DNA from: Ferruginibacter sp.
GTDB lineage: Bacteria > Bacteroidota > Bacteroidia > Chitinophagales > Chitinophagaceae
Direction of reading: 5' to 3'
Assembly: GCA_014379625.1 (NCBI GenBank)
Contig: JACMLJ010000080.1
Coordinates: forward strand, 1 to 64,000
DNA: 64,000 bases
The position numbers and the translations under genes are program-made. Position 1 is the first letter of the stretch; every line of letters starts with the position of its first letter. Positions 27,589 through 36,525 of the stretch are shown piece after piece. The notes beneath the pieces are model-generated. The model searched no databases. It saw only the letters and a list, made by a program, of their open reading frames with translations, and had not been told where the DNA came from.

Positions 27589-28470
27589 ATGAAAAAAATA
27601 TTTAGTGCCCTATGCTTAGTTGCTTTTTTTTCAGCATGTGAAAAAGACATCAACTTTAATTTAAAAAATTCAGCAGATGTACTGGTGGTGGATGCCAATA
27701 TCGAAAATGGCCGCCCACCGGTAGTAGTGCTCACTAAAAGTTTAGATTTTTTCAGCACGGTTAATCCCACTTTATTACTCAATTCATTTGTACGGGGTGC
27801 GGAGGTAACCATGTCTAATGGGGTGCTTACCCATAAACTAAAAGAATATGGTACCCAGCTCGGAGGGGGCATTACAATATACTCCTACAGTATTGATTCC
27901 GCTAACCTGGCTACTGCCTTTGTTGGCGCGTTCAGTACCCGTTATACCCTAAATATCAAAACCGGTGGCAAGGATTATACTGCAACGACTACCATTCCAG
28001 CGCTGACTAAAAAAGCGGATTCTTTATGGTGGACCCCCGCCCCGTTTGCAGAGGATACCAATAATGTGATTGTGATGGTAAGAGCTACAGATCCGCCCGG
28101 ACTGGGAAATTATATCCGGTATTTTACCAGTAAAAACAGCGGGCCCTTTTTGCCGGGCGAAAATTCTGTTTTTGATGACCAGGTTATTGACAATACCACT
28201 TACCAGTCGCAGGTTGACCCGGGCATTGACCGGAATAATTTGGTTCCCTTTGACAGTAATTATTTCAAAAGGGGAGATACTGTTTCCCTTAAGCTATGCA
28301 ATATTGATAAACCTTCATACACGTTCTGGAGTACATGGGAATTTGCTTTTCAAAGTATTGGTAACCCCTTTGCGCAACCGAATAAAGTTATTGGCAACAT
28401 CAGCAATGGGGCATTGGGCGCCTTTTATGGTTATTCGGCATTTTATAAAACACTGGTGATTCCTAAATAA
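27589..28470 (+). CDS. DUF4249 outer-membrane lipoprotein
   Basis: 293 residues; lipobox AFFSAC (Cys17) followed by EKDINF, the usual opening of DUF4249 proteins. The body starts VLVVDANIENGRPPVVVLTKSLDFFSTVNP.....LLNSFVRGAEVTMSNG, continues YTLNIKTGGKDYTATTTIPALTKKADSLWW, and ends with a jelly-roll-like region with FNPFAQPNKVIGNISNGALGAFYGYSA. DUF4249 lipoproteins are normally encoded directly after a TonB-dependent receptor and act as its surface partner. Here no receptor is adjacent, so it is an orphan. Function unknown. Confidence 0.85.
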   Translation: MKKIFSALCLVAFFSACEKDINFNLKNSADVLVVDANIENGRPPVVVLTKSLDFFSTVNPTLLLNSFVRGAEVTMSNGVLTHKLKEYGTQLGGGITIYSYSIDSANLATAFVGAFSTRYTLNIKTGGKDYTATTTIPALTKKADSLWWTPAPFAEDTNNVIVMVRATDPPGLGNYIRYFTSKNSGPFLPGENSVFDDQVIDNTTYQSQVDPGIDRNNLVPFDSNYFKRGDTVSLKLCNIDKPSYTFWSTWEFAFQSIGNPFAQPNKVIGNISNGALGAFYGYSAFYKTLVIPK

Positions 28471-28838
28471 AGTTTAGAACGCAAACTTTGCAGGTAAGAT
28501 GTACGATTTAGGAAAATGGGATGGAACCTCGTAAATATACCGGCATTTACAGGCTGCGTTACTATTGTAATGTTAAAACTTCAAAAGGGGGAAATCAATT
28601 TTGAAAGCTTTATTGCTCCCGATTCCATTAACCATACCAGGTGCTTTCTTGCTATCAAAGGGATTGTGCACCTTCAATAGGCTGTAATTGATGATAAATC
28701 ACATAAAAAGGCTGGCTATTCTTTAAATCTTGTTGTAAATAAAACTACAAGGGCGATATGATTTGAGATATACCACCCAATCATTTCAACTTCTGCCTTT
28801 GATTGAATTGCTGTAATTTTGCCGCAACAAAAAATAGT
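28471..28838. other. Intergenic region between DUF4249 and trxB
   Basis: 368 bases with no gene or terminator that I can support; it ends in the trxB -7 box at 28814. Confidence 0.4.
28814..28821 (+). promoter_or_regulatory. Bacteroidota -7 box (TAATTTTG) for trxB
   Basis: Exact TAnnTTTG match 17 bases before ATG 28839. Confidence 0.5.
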
Positions 28839-29795
28839 ATGGAAAATAGTACCATTGAAAAAGTTCATTGTTTAATAATCGGGTCGGGGCCTGCCGGATA
28901 CACTGCCGCGATATATGCAAGCCGGGCGGGACTGCACCCCGTTTTATACCAGGGCATCCAGCCGGGAGGACAACTAACCATCACCACTGAAGTTGAAAAT
29001 TACCCCGGTTACCCCGAAGGGATCCAGGGACCGGAGATGATGGTTCATTTTGAAAACCAGGCAAGACGGATGGGCACAGATATACGGTATGGGCTGGCAA
29101 CAAAAGTAGATTTCTCTTCACAACCCTATAAAATTGAAATAGACGAAGAAAAATGGATCGCTGCAGACGCGGTTATCATATCTACAGGGGCCTCAGCAAA
29201 ATGGCTTGGACTGGAAAGCGAACAGCGATTGAATGGTTATGGGGTAAGCGCCTGTGCGGTATGTGATGGATTTTTCTTTAAAGGGAAAGAGGTTGCCATT
29301 ATTGGCGCCGGTGATACCGCCGCGGAAGAAGCACTCTATCTTTCAAAAATATGTTTACAGGTACACATGATAGTAAGAAAAGGTGAAATGCGCGCCAGCA
29401 AAGTAATGCAGGAAAGGGTAGTAAATACCCCCAATATAAAAATGTACTGGCATAGTGAAACGGACGAGATTTTAGGAGACAAAAAAGTGGAGGCGGTCCG
29501 TATTAAGAACAACCAGACAGGCGAAAAACAGGATATACCGGTAAGTGCGTTTTTTGTGGCAATCGGGCACCATCCCAATAGTGACATTTTTAAGGGTTGG
29601 TTAAACATGGATGAAGCAGGTTACCTTATTACGGTTCCGGGTAGTTCCAAAACCAATATAGCCGGTGTATTTGCTTCAGGAGATGTACAGGATAAAATAT
29701 ACCGGCAGGCGGTAACTGCTGCGGGCAGCGGCTGTATGGCGGCGCTGGATGCAGAAAGATGGCTGGGGGAGCGGGGAGTAAAGGATAATTATTGA
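28839..29795 (+). CDS. trxB: Thioredoxin-disulfide reductase
   Basis: 318 residues, normal length. FAD-binding GSGPAGYTAAIYASRAGL at the N-terminus, GGQLTITTEVENYPGYPEG, the redox-active pair C139-A-V-C142 in SACAVCDGFFFKGKEV, the NADPH-binding GAGDTAAEEALYLS and the C-terminal FAD motif GVFASGDVQDKIYRQAVTAAGSGCMAA. The enzyme passes electrons from NADPH to thioredoxin in the cytoplasm. ATG 28839 is chosen over an upstream ATG at 28803 because the -7 box at 28814 would lie inside the longer version. Confidence 0.97.
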   Translation: MENSTIEKVHCLIIGSGPAGYTAAIYASRAGLHPVLYQGIQPGGQLTITTEVENYPGYPEGIQGPEMMVHFENQARRMGTDIRYGLATKVDFSSQPYKIEIDEEKWIAADAVIISTGASAKWLGLESEQRLNGYGVSACAVCDGFFFKGKEVAIIGAGDTAAEEALYLSKICLQVHMIVRKGEMRASKVMQERVVNTPNIKMYWHSETDEILGDKKVEAVRIKNNQTGEKQDIPVSAFFVAIGHHPNSDIFKGWLNMDEAGYLITVPGSSKTNIAGVFASGDVQDKIYRQAVTAAGSGCMAALDAERWLGERGVKDNY

Positions 29796-29957
29796 GTGCA
29801 AAATGGATAATGCCTTTCATTATAAGGGTATTAATTTACCCGGGTTACTTAAAAAACCAGGGGATTAAATTTACCATTAAAATTAACTGCCCGTTAAACA
29901 GGAACATTGATTATTCCGTTATCAAATATTCATTATCCAATCAATTTCGTTTAGTCA

Positions 29958-29990
29958 AATCCTTTCCTTTGGAGAAGATTAAGGTGAGAT
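29958..29990 (+). repeat. Degenerate REP-like palindrome (TTTGGAGAGGG type)
   Basis: aatcctttcc-ttt-ggagaagatt followed by aaggtgag: a 10-bp stem with one mismatch and one wobble. Related in layout to 15888-15918. Sits in the trxB-folB gap. Confidence 0.4.
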
Positions 29991-30057
29991 CAGACAGGAA
30001 AAAAATATCATAAGCGACATTCATTTTCCAATTATCAATTAAAAACTATCCATTTAA

Positions 30058-30408
30058 ATGCTCACGATTCACTTACACAAATTGTTATTTCATTCCTTTC
30101 ATGGTTATTATGAGGAGGAGCAAATATTAGGTAATGATTTTGAAGTAAATGCGGACATTGTGGTGGATACCATCGGCCAGGTAACCAGCCTGCGACAAAC
30201 TGTTGACTATGTTACCGTGTATGATATCATCAAACAAAGAATGTTTCAGGCTACACCCTTACTGGAAACCGTGGCGCAGGAACTAGCCCAGGCTATTCAA
30301 ACCGTTGACGAAAGAATCAGATCTGTAAGCATTACCATTAATAAATTATCCCCCCCGGTCGAAAACTTCCAGGGTATTGTTGGCGTGAGTTATAAAACAT
30401 CAGCTTAG
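30058..30408 (+). CDS. folB: Dihydroneopterin aldolase
   Basis: 116 residues, full length. Family pattern IHLHKLLFHSFHGYYEEEQILGNDFEVNADI, TVDYVTVYDIIKQRM, LETVAQELAQAI and VSITINKLSPPV. It converts 7,8-dihydroneopterin to 6-hydroxymethyl-dihydropterin and glycolaldehyde in folate synthesis; cytoplasmic homo-octamer in the family. The TPR gene begins one base after its stop, so the two are probably co-transcribed, although a shared role is not evident. Confidence 0.94.
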   Translation: MLTIHLHKLLFHSFHGYYEEEQILGNDFEVNADIVVDTIGQVTSLRQTVDYVTVYDIIKQRMFQATPLLETVAQELAQAIQTVDERIRSVSITINKLSPPVENFQGIVGVSYKTSA

Positions 30409-30409
30409 T

Positions 30410-31162
30410 ATGAAGACCCTTTGGATGATTTTTTTTTCCATTCTTTTCCTGCTTCCATTGGCAGCGCAGGATATTGCTGCAATGCTCAGGGAAGCGGATC
30501 GTTTAGAAACTGTCCCCAATGAAAAAGCAGCTTTCATTAAATTTAAAGAAGTACTGAAAATTCAACCCATCAATATATACGCACTGAATAAATGCAGTGA
30601 ACTTTGCAGCAGGATTGGCAAGCGGCAGACCAATCCGGCTTTGATTGAAGACTATTATTCGGCAGCTAAAACCTACGCCGGTATTGCTTTAAAAGTAAAT
30701 CCCAATAATTCCGAATCAAATTGTGTGATGGCGATAGCCCTGGGAAGGAGTTCACTGAATAAAACCGGAAAGGAAAAAATAAATTCTGTCAAGGAAATAA
30801 AAAAATACGTAGACGCAGCCCTGAAAAATGACCCAAAGAATTTTAAGGCATGGCATGTACTTGGCCGCTGGCATTATGAAATAAGTACATTGAACGGATT
30901 GGAGAAAACCGCCGTTAAGCTATTCTATGGAGGTTTACCCGGCGCTTCAATGGCAGCGTCAATTATTGCATTTGAAAAAGCGCATGCGATTACGGATGGG
31001 TTCATATTAAACTACTTTGAAATGGCAAAAGCTTATAAAAAGAATAACCAGTTGGCGAAGGCCCGGGCAATACTCATTAAAATGCTCACCGTACCCAATC
31101 AAACCGAGGATGACCCGGTCATAAAAGAAGACGGAAGGAAATTGTTAAACGAATGGAGGTGA
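30410..31162 (+). CDS. Secreted TPR-repeat protein
   Basis: 250 residues: signal peptide (MIFFSILFLLPLAAQ), then helical repeat units resembling tetratricopeptides, e.g. ADRLETVPNEKAAFIKFKEVLKIQPINIYALNKCSELCS, YYSAAKTYAGIALKVNPNNSESNCVMAIALGRS, VDAALKNDPKNFKAWHVLGRWHYEIS and FEMAKAYKKNNQLAKARAILIKML. Probably a periplasmic scaffold; substrate or partner unknown. Starts one base after folB. Confidence 0.75.
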   Translation: MKTLWMIFFSILFLLPLAAQDIAAMLREADRLETVPNEKAAFIKFKEVLKIQPINIYALNKCSELCSRIGKRQTNPALIEDYYSAAKTYAGIALKVNPNNSESNCVMAIALGRSSLNKTGKEKINSVKEIKKYVDAALKNDPKNFKAWHVLGRWHYEISTLNGLEKTAVKLFYGGLPGASMAASIIAFEKAHAITDGFILNYFEMAKAYKKNNQLAKARAILIKMLTVPNQTEDDPVIKEDGRKLLNEWR

Positions 31163-31227
31163 TATTTTTATTGAGGGAGATCAATTTTATAAGTTTTCGT
31201 TTATCTTCAACACTCAAAAATTATAGT

Positions 31228-33183
31228 ATGAAAAGTTTTTTTACGGGGTTATTTTTTTGTGGTACTTCGCTCTCTGCCCTGGCCCAGGATGAAGCACCAA
31301 TCCTGTCCGCCTATGATCCCCATGTTTTATTTTCACCCATGTTTTACCCTATGGGCGAATCTATAACCAGGGCTTCAACAGGTGAAGCGAATGTGGGATA
31401 TTGGCAAAACAGGGCGGATTACCAGATGAAAGTTTCTCTTAATGATGTCACGCATGAAATTTCCGGTAGCGTTACCATTACTTATAAAAATAACAGTCCG
31501 CACATCCTGCCATTTTTATGGTTACAATTGGATCAGAACTTATTTACCAAAGAAAGCCGGGGACAGGTGCGGATGCCCGTGGATGGCCGCAGCCGTTACG
31601 GCGATGCAAAAAGTAATTTTAACGGTGGTTTTAAAATCCGTGCTTTACAATTGAATGATGCCATTATTACCGATTATATTATTACGGATACCAGGATGCA
31701 GATACGGTTGCCAAAACCTATGGCTGCATCAGGGGATGAAGTTAAAATAAAAATCGATTACGCATTTGTGTTACCCGAATATGGTGCTGATCGCTGCGGG
31801 ATTCAACCCACAAAAAATGGTGACATCTTTTCGGTAGCCCAATGGTACCCGCGCATGTGCGTGTTTGACGATGTGGAAGGATGGAACACTTTGCCTTATC
31901 TGGGCCCGAGTGAATTTTACCTCGAATACGGGGATTTTGATTTTACCATTACTGCCCCGGCATCGCATATTGTAGTGGCAAGCGGCGAATTATTAAATCC
32001 ATCAGAAGTGTTAACCCCCATACAGCTTACCCGCTTTGAAGAAGCAAAAAAAAGTGATAAAACGGTAATGATCCGAAGGGAGAAAGAAATTACTGAGGCT
32101 TCTTCCAGACCTGCAACAGCTACCCTTACCTGGCATTACAAAATATCCAATGCGAGGGATGCATCCTGGGCCTCTTCCAAAGCATTTATCTGGGATGCGG
32201 CGAAAATCAATTTACCTGGTGGTAAAACATCCCTGGCGATGAGTGTTTACCCAACAGAGAGCAAGGGCGAAAAAGGATGGGGAAGATCAACGGAATATAC
32301 CAAGGCGAGTGTTGAAAATTACAGCAAAAGATGGTTCGTTTATCCTTACCCGGTAGCTACAAATGTGGCTTCCAACATTGGTGGAATGGAATACCCCGGC
32401 ATTGTATTTTGCGGATACCAGGCAGAAACAGACGGACTTTTTGGTGTAACAGATCACGAGTTTGGCCATACCTGGTTTCCAATGATCGTGGGCAGCAATG
32501 AAAGGAAGTATGGCTGGATGGATGAAGGTTTTAATACATTTATTAATTCACTGGCTGTGGTAGATTTTAATAAGGGGGAATACAAAACAGCGCCTGCTAC
32601 AATGGAATCCCGGGGTGGGTATATGTTCGGCAACAATAGCGAAGCCCTTATGAATACCCCTGATGGTTTACAGGAAGCGAATATCGGCACGGCTTTATAT
32701 TCCAAACCGGGTTACGGGTTACAATTGTTGCGCAATGAAATTTTAGGTCCCTTGCGTTTTGATTATGCTTTCAGAACCTATATTCAGCGATGGGCCTATA
32801 AACATCCCACCCCCTGGGATTTTTTCAGAACAATGGAAAATGTAGCCGGTGAAAGTTTAGGCTGGTTTTGGAAGGGCTGGTTTTTAGAAAACTTTAAATT
32901 AGACCAGGCGATCGTTTCAGTGGGATATGAAAATAATGACGCGGTAAACGGAGCATTGGTTACCATTGCCAATCTTAACCAGATGGCGATGCCCGTCAAT
33001 CTCACTTACGAAACGGTGAATGGGGAAAAGGGATCACTGAAATTTCCGGTTGAAATCTGGAACAATAGCATCGCAAAAAAGATAAAACTTCCTACAAAAG
33101 ATAAATTAAAGACGGTAACGATTGATCCCGCCAGGATTTTTCCTGATCTCAACTTTAGCAATAACGAATGGAAGGGTGATTAG
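31228..33183 (+). CDS. M1-family zinc aminopeptidase-like protein
   Basis: 651 residues from ATG 31228 (signal peptide MKSFFTGLFFCGTSLSALAQ); an in-frame ATG at 31153 overlaps the TPR gene and hides the signal. The N-terminal beta domain (YQMKVSLNDVTHEISGSVTITYKNNSP) precedes the thermolysin-like domain with zinc ligands H410, H414 and E433 (DHEFGHTWFPMIV...WMDEGFNTF) and GGMEYPGIVF as the GxMEN-type exopeptidase motif (here GGMEYP). It probably removes N-terminal residues from peptides in the periplasm. Divergent Asn-to-Tyr change in GAMEN is common in the Bacteroidota secreted subgroup. Confidence 0.92.
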   Translation: MKSFFTGLFFCGTSLSALAQDEAPILSAYDPHVLFSPMFYPMGESITRASTGEANVGYWQNRADYQMKVSLNDVTHEISGSVTITYKNNSPHILPFLWLQLDQNLFTKESRGQVRMPVDGRSRYGDAKSNFNGGFKIRALQLNDAIITDYIITDTRMQIRLPKPMAASGDEVKIKIDYAFVLPEYGADRCGIQPTKNGDIFSVAQWYPRMCVFDDVEGWNTLPYLGPSEFYLEYGDFDFTITAPASHIVVASGELLNPSEVLTPIQLTRFEEAKKSDKTVMIRREKEITEASSRPATATLTWHYKISNARDASWASSKAFIWDAAKINLPGGKTSLAMSVYPTESKGEKGWGRSTEYTKASVENYSKRWFVYPYPVATNVASNIGGMEYPGIVFCGYQAETDGLFGVTDHEFGHTWFPMIVGSNERKYGWMDEGFNTFINSLAVVDFNKGEYKTAPATMESRGGYMFGNNSEALMNTPDGLQEANIGTALYSKPGYGLQLLRNEILGPLRFDYAFRTYIQRWAYKHPTPWDFFRTMENVAGESLGWFWKGWFLENFKLDQAIVSVGYENNDAVNGALVTIANLNQMAMPVNLTYETVNGEKGSLKFPVEIWNNSIAKKIKLPTKDKLKTVTIDPARIFPDLNFSNNEWKGD

Positions 33184-33231
33184 GCAGTAGGGAATAGATA
33201 ATGCGGAACAGGCAATGGACAATTTTGAACT

Positions 33232-33256
33232 TTCACCATTCACCATTCACCATTGA
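33232..33256 (-). repeat. Heptamer repeat (gtgaatg type, minus strand)
   Basis: ttcacca x3 on the plus strand, between the convergent M1 peptidase and HDAC genes. Confidence 0.6.
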
Positions 33257-33263
33257 CCAGCTT

Positions 33264-34178
33264 TTACAAGTTATAAATATCTTTTGCGGCCCTGAATGTA
33301 TTGCAATGCGCTTCCGTAATAATTTTTACATCCGCACTATAACCGCCCCCCATCGAAACCGTGCAGGGAATATGATTCGATTTTAAAATAGTAAAAACAA
33401 ATTCATCCCTCTGCCGGCAGCCATTGATGGATACTTTTAATTTCCCATACCGGTCCGTAGCTAAAATATCCACGCCCGATAAGTAGAAAACAAAACCAGG
33501 GGTTACTTTCTTAATGAGTTGGGGTAAAGTCTCTTTTAAAATGGATAAGTAGGCAGCATCTTCCATCCCATCAACTAAAGGAATATCAAGATCACTTTTT
33601 TCTTTATGAAAAGGATAATTATGTTCACCATGCATACTGAATGTAAAAACCTTGTGATCATTTTCAAATATTTTGGCCGTACCGTTCCCCTGGTGCACAT
33701 CCAGGTCGATGATGAGGAGCTGATTAACCATTTCTTTCTTTAATAAATAATTGGCCGCTACTGCCATATCGTTCAGCATGCAAAACCCTTCACCCCTGTC
33801 GGCAAAAGCATGATGTGTACCGCCAGCCACATTCAACGCTACACCAGATTGCAGGGCATACCCGCAGCAATCGATGGTACCCTGCGCAATAATTAATTCT
33901 CTTTGCGTTAACTGCGGCGATTGCGGAAAACCAATCTGCCGCTGTTCCCTTGCCGAAAGTGTTTGGTTTTTCAGTTTCTCGAGGTAGCCCCGGTGATGCG
34001 TCCATAAAATAATTTCGTCTGTGCATGGCTGTGGGGCAAAAATATTTTTGCTGCTAATGGCGCCTTCGTGTAATAATTGTTCCGGTATCAGTTCATACTT
34101 GAGCATGGGAAAGCGGTGTCCTTCCGGCAACGGATGTGCGTAAATGGGTGCGTAAGCAATTTTGAGAAGTTGATCCAT
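33264..34178 (-). CDS. HDAC-like (class II-type) amidohydrolase
   Basis: 304 residues with the histone-deacetylase/acetoin-utilisation fold: GVALNVAGGTHHAFADRGEGFCMLNDMAVAANYLL (active-site H122-H123), the zinc ligands D158/D160/H162 in IIDLDVHQGNGTA, MHGEHNYPFHKEKSDLDIPL, and LSGVDILATDRYGKLKVS. Bacterial members deacetylate polyamines, acetoin-linked proteins or other small acetylated substrates; substrate unknown. It starts 3 bases after the pdeM stop, so both are one transcript. Confidence 0.9.
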   Translation of the reverse strand: MDQLLKIAYAPIYAHPLPEGHRFPMLKYELIPEQLLHEGAISSKNIFAPQPCTDEIILWTHHRGYLEKLKNQTLSAREQRQIGFPQSPQLTQRELIIAQGTIDCCGYALQSGVALNVAGGTHHAFADRGEGFCMLNDMAVAANYLLKKEMVNQLLIIDLDVHQGNGTAKIFENDHKVFTFSMHGEHNYPFHKEKSDLDIPLVDGMEDAAYLSILKETLPQLIKKVTPGFVFYLSGVDILATDRYGKLKVSINGCRQRDEFVFTILKSNHIPCTVSMGGGYSADVKIITEAHCNTFRAAKDIYNL

Positions 34179-34181
34179 ACC

Positions 34182-34859
34182 TTAAACTTTCAGTATACCC
34201 CCCAATTCGCCTTTTAATGGATTGGTTGGTACTATTGCATAAACAGTTTCTCCTTTCAATGGTTTAATTAAATAAGTGCCGGTAAACCTGCTAAAGGCCG
34301 GCAATACTGCGTATTGTTTTCCAAAGTAAAAACAGGGAAAGCGCAAGGACTGTTTTCCCAGTCCCCTGATGGTTATTCCCGGGTGAATATGGCCGCTAAA
34401 GATATAGCCGTTAACAGGTACTGAACAATCTGCAAAATCATGCACAAATACAAAGTCGCCTACAGCAAGTTGGCAGTGGTGGAGAATAATACCCGCTGCA
34501 TTGTACCAGTCGGCCCTTAAAATATCATGGTTCCCTTTCACCAGGTGAATAGCAAGTTTGGGAAAATCATTTCGCCATTTCAAAAAAAAGTCATGCTCCT
34601 TATTATCAGCACTGTGAAACATATCGCCGATCACAATTACCTGATCGGGTTTATATATTTGCAATTGCGTTACCAGGCGTTGCATATCTTCTTTGAAGAT
34701 AGCCTGTGGCACCGCAATGCCGGATTTTCTAAAATGTCCTGTTTTACCCAGGTGCAGGTCGGAAAGGATCAGCGCTTTTTGTTCCTGCCAGAAAATACAC
34801 CGCTGGGATGATAATAAAAATGTATTACCCGATAAAGTATGCGGAATAAATTGCTGCAT
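34182..34859 (-). CDS. pdeM: Ligase-associated DNA damage response endonuclease PdeM
   Basis: 225 residues, a calcineurin-like metallophosphoesterase: D34 and H36 in ILSDLHLGKTGHFRKSG, GDMFHS, KGNHDIL, FVHDF and SGHIHPG form the dinuclear metal site. This subfamily is the PdeM protein of the ligase-associated DNA repair cluster. The cluster's DEXH helicase lies 1.7 kb away on the same strand, with two plus-strand genes between; ligase and MBL exonuclease are not in the window. The following HDAC gene is 3 bases away. Confidence 0.85.
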   Translation of the reverse strand: MQQFIPHTLSGNTFLLSSQRCIFWQEQKALILSDLHLGKTGHFRKSGIAVPQAIFKEDMQRLVTQLQIYKPDQVIVIGDMFHSADNKEHDFFLKWRNDFPKLAIHLVKGNHDILRADWYNAAGIILHHCQLAVGDFVFVHDFADCSVPVNGYIFSGHIHPGITIRGLGKQSLRFPCFYFGKQYAVLPAFSRFTGTYLIKPLKGETVYAIVPTNPLKGELGGILKV

Positions 34860-34953
34860 GATCCGCGAAGGTAAAATGGATAAGTTTAAAATAATTGGTT
34901 GTTTGTTTTTGAAATGAAATATATAGTCTTTACTTTAGTTAAAAATTTATACC

Positions 34954-35466
34954 ATGACAGATTCACTTACTGCTCCTGATACAGTTGAATATACAGAAGA
35001 TGGCAAACCAAAATTGCCTTCAGGCATCAACGTGCTTACGATACTTACTTTTATTGGCAGCGGGCTTGGATTGGTGTTTGTTTTACTTACCCCGGTGATT
35101 AACAAGTTTTTCCTGGGCCTTATGGAAAAGGCGCGAAGTTCCGGCAAAGAATTTACCGCGAAAGAACTGGAGGAAATGGAAAAAGGTAAATCGCTGATAG
35201 AGTTATCCCAGGCCAACCTCGTTCCATTAATGATCATTGGGTTACTCAGCATTATTTTATGTATTGTTGGGGCCATCTGGATGCGCAAACTTAAAAAGGA
35301 TGGATTTTGGATCTACACTGGCGGGGAGTTATTTCCGTTGATCGGCAACTTTATTTTGCTCGGTACTGCGCAATTTACGGGCGTAGTTAGTGTGATTTTG
35401 GGTGTAGGGATACCTGTAATATTTGTTATTTTATATGCCATGCAGCGGAAATACCTTGTTAAGTAG
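34954..35466 (+). CDS. Four-helix membrane protein, unknown
   Basis: 170 residues. About four transmembrane helices: VLTILTFIGSGLGLVFVLL, LVPLMIIGLLSIILCIVGAIW, FPLIGNFILLGTAQFTGV and VISVILGVGIPVIFVILY-like. A charged amphipathic stretch (LMEKARSSGKEFTAKELEEMEKGKSL) lies between helices 1 and 2. No domain is recognised. It sits between pdeM and the next small gene, opposite in direction to the repair genes. Confidence 0.7.
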   Translation: MTDSLTAPDTVEYTEDGKPKLPSGINVLTILTFIGSGLGLVFVLLTPVINKFFLGLMEKARSSGKEFTAKELEEMEKGKSLIELSQANLVPLMIIGLLSIILCIVGAIWMRKLKKDGFWIYTGGELFPLIGNFILLGTAQFTGVVSVILGVGIPVIFVILYAMQRKYLVK

Positions 35467-35858
35467 TGCCTGATTCAGGTACTAACAATAAATTAAAGTT
35501 CTTTTGATTGGTAAAATATCCTGTTCATTTTTTATGGTCGCGGCACCTTATGCTCATGCGGAGATTTTCCACAGCATAAGTCACAAATTATAAAAAGGGA
35601 TCCATGAAATCCCGACGTTTAAAAGAGTTGCCTGTATTTTTTTCACCCCTCGTTTAATATTTTTTGGCTATGCAGGATTAGTACTGGTAGTTGTTTTTAT
35701 ATGGTGGTGATGAACGTTTTAAATACGAATTGGTTTAGATATTGGTGTTTCACGGAAAGTAGTTTTGTAATTCAAATTGTACGAGGTGAAAACACAGCAG
35801 CGACAAGGGTTAAAATTTGTACCCGGTAATAAAAGAACAAACCATAATTTTATCTTCT
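35467..35858. other. Intergenic region with a -7 box
   Basis: 392 bases without a gene; holds TAGTTTTG at 35760-35767 (exact TAnnTTTG) with TTTA 22 bases upstream as a weak -33. Confidence 0.4.
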
Positions 35859-36317
35859 ATGGAATTTAAAGAACTTAATAAAAACCCAAACATCGGGCAG
35901 GACAAAAAATTGATGGATAAATATATTGTCTTCGAAAAACTAATCAATGAACTGAAAAAAAAGGACATACCATCAGAAATCGTGAATGCAGTTAATCACC
36001 ATATAGAGGAGATAAATTTTTTTACCGGATCGGATAAGGATTTGTTAAAACAATTGAAAAACAGTCAAGCCGCTATATTGAAGTTAATTGAGAAAGAGCT
36101 TAAACTCGTAACAAAAAATCATTACCGCAATATATGGCTGGCCTTAGGAATGTCGGCATTTGGAATGCCAATTGGTGTGGCGATAGGGATAAGTTCGGGT
36201 AATATGGGGCTGTTAGCAATAGGATTACCAATAGGCATGGCGATCGGTATTTTTGCAGGAACTGCAATGGACAAGAAAGCAAATGAAACCGGTAAACAGC
36301 TTGATGTGGTAATTTAA
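35859..36317 (+). CDS. Small coiled-coil protein with glycine-zipper membrane tail
   Basis: 152 residues from ATG 35859 (an in-frame TTG at 35817 would add 14). Residues 1-95 are charged and helical (KLMDKYIVFEKLINELKKK, LKNSQAAILKLIEKELKLV). Residues 100-142 are two glycine-rich membrane segments (GMSAFGMPIGVAIGISSGN and GLLAIGLPIGMAIGIFAG) spaced like a glycine zipper. No family recognised; likely a membrane-anchored helical protein. Confidence 0.65.
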   Translation: MEFKELNKNPNIGQDKKLMDKYIVFEKLINELKKKDIPSEIVNAVNHHIEEINFFTGSDKDLLKQLKNSQAAILKLIEKELKLVTKNHYRNIWLALGMSAFGMPIGVAIGISSGNMGLLAIGLPIGMAIGIFAGTAMDKKANETGKQLDVVI

Positions 36318-36363
36318 TAGTAGTGTTATGTTAAGCATAAAATGACGGGTCGATTGGTGAAAA

Positions 36364-36384
36364 GTGAATGGCGAATGGTGAAAC
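36364..36384 (+). repeat. Heptamer repeat (gtgaatg x3, degenerate)
   Basis: gtgaatg-gcgaatg-gtgaaac between a convergent gene pair. Confidence 0.45.
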
Positions 36385-36525
36385 ACCGTCTTTTCACTAA
36401 GTCAATTCAAACTTTTGTTTCAGTTTAACCCCGGTTCCGGACCTGCCTGTATTTAATTTCCTTAGTTCAAATGCGCAACCGGGTTAACCAACGGACATCG
36501 GTCATCAAAAATCAGCCATCACCAT

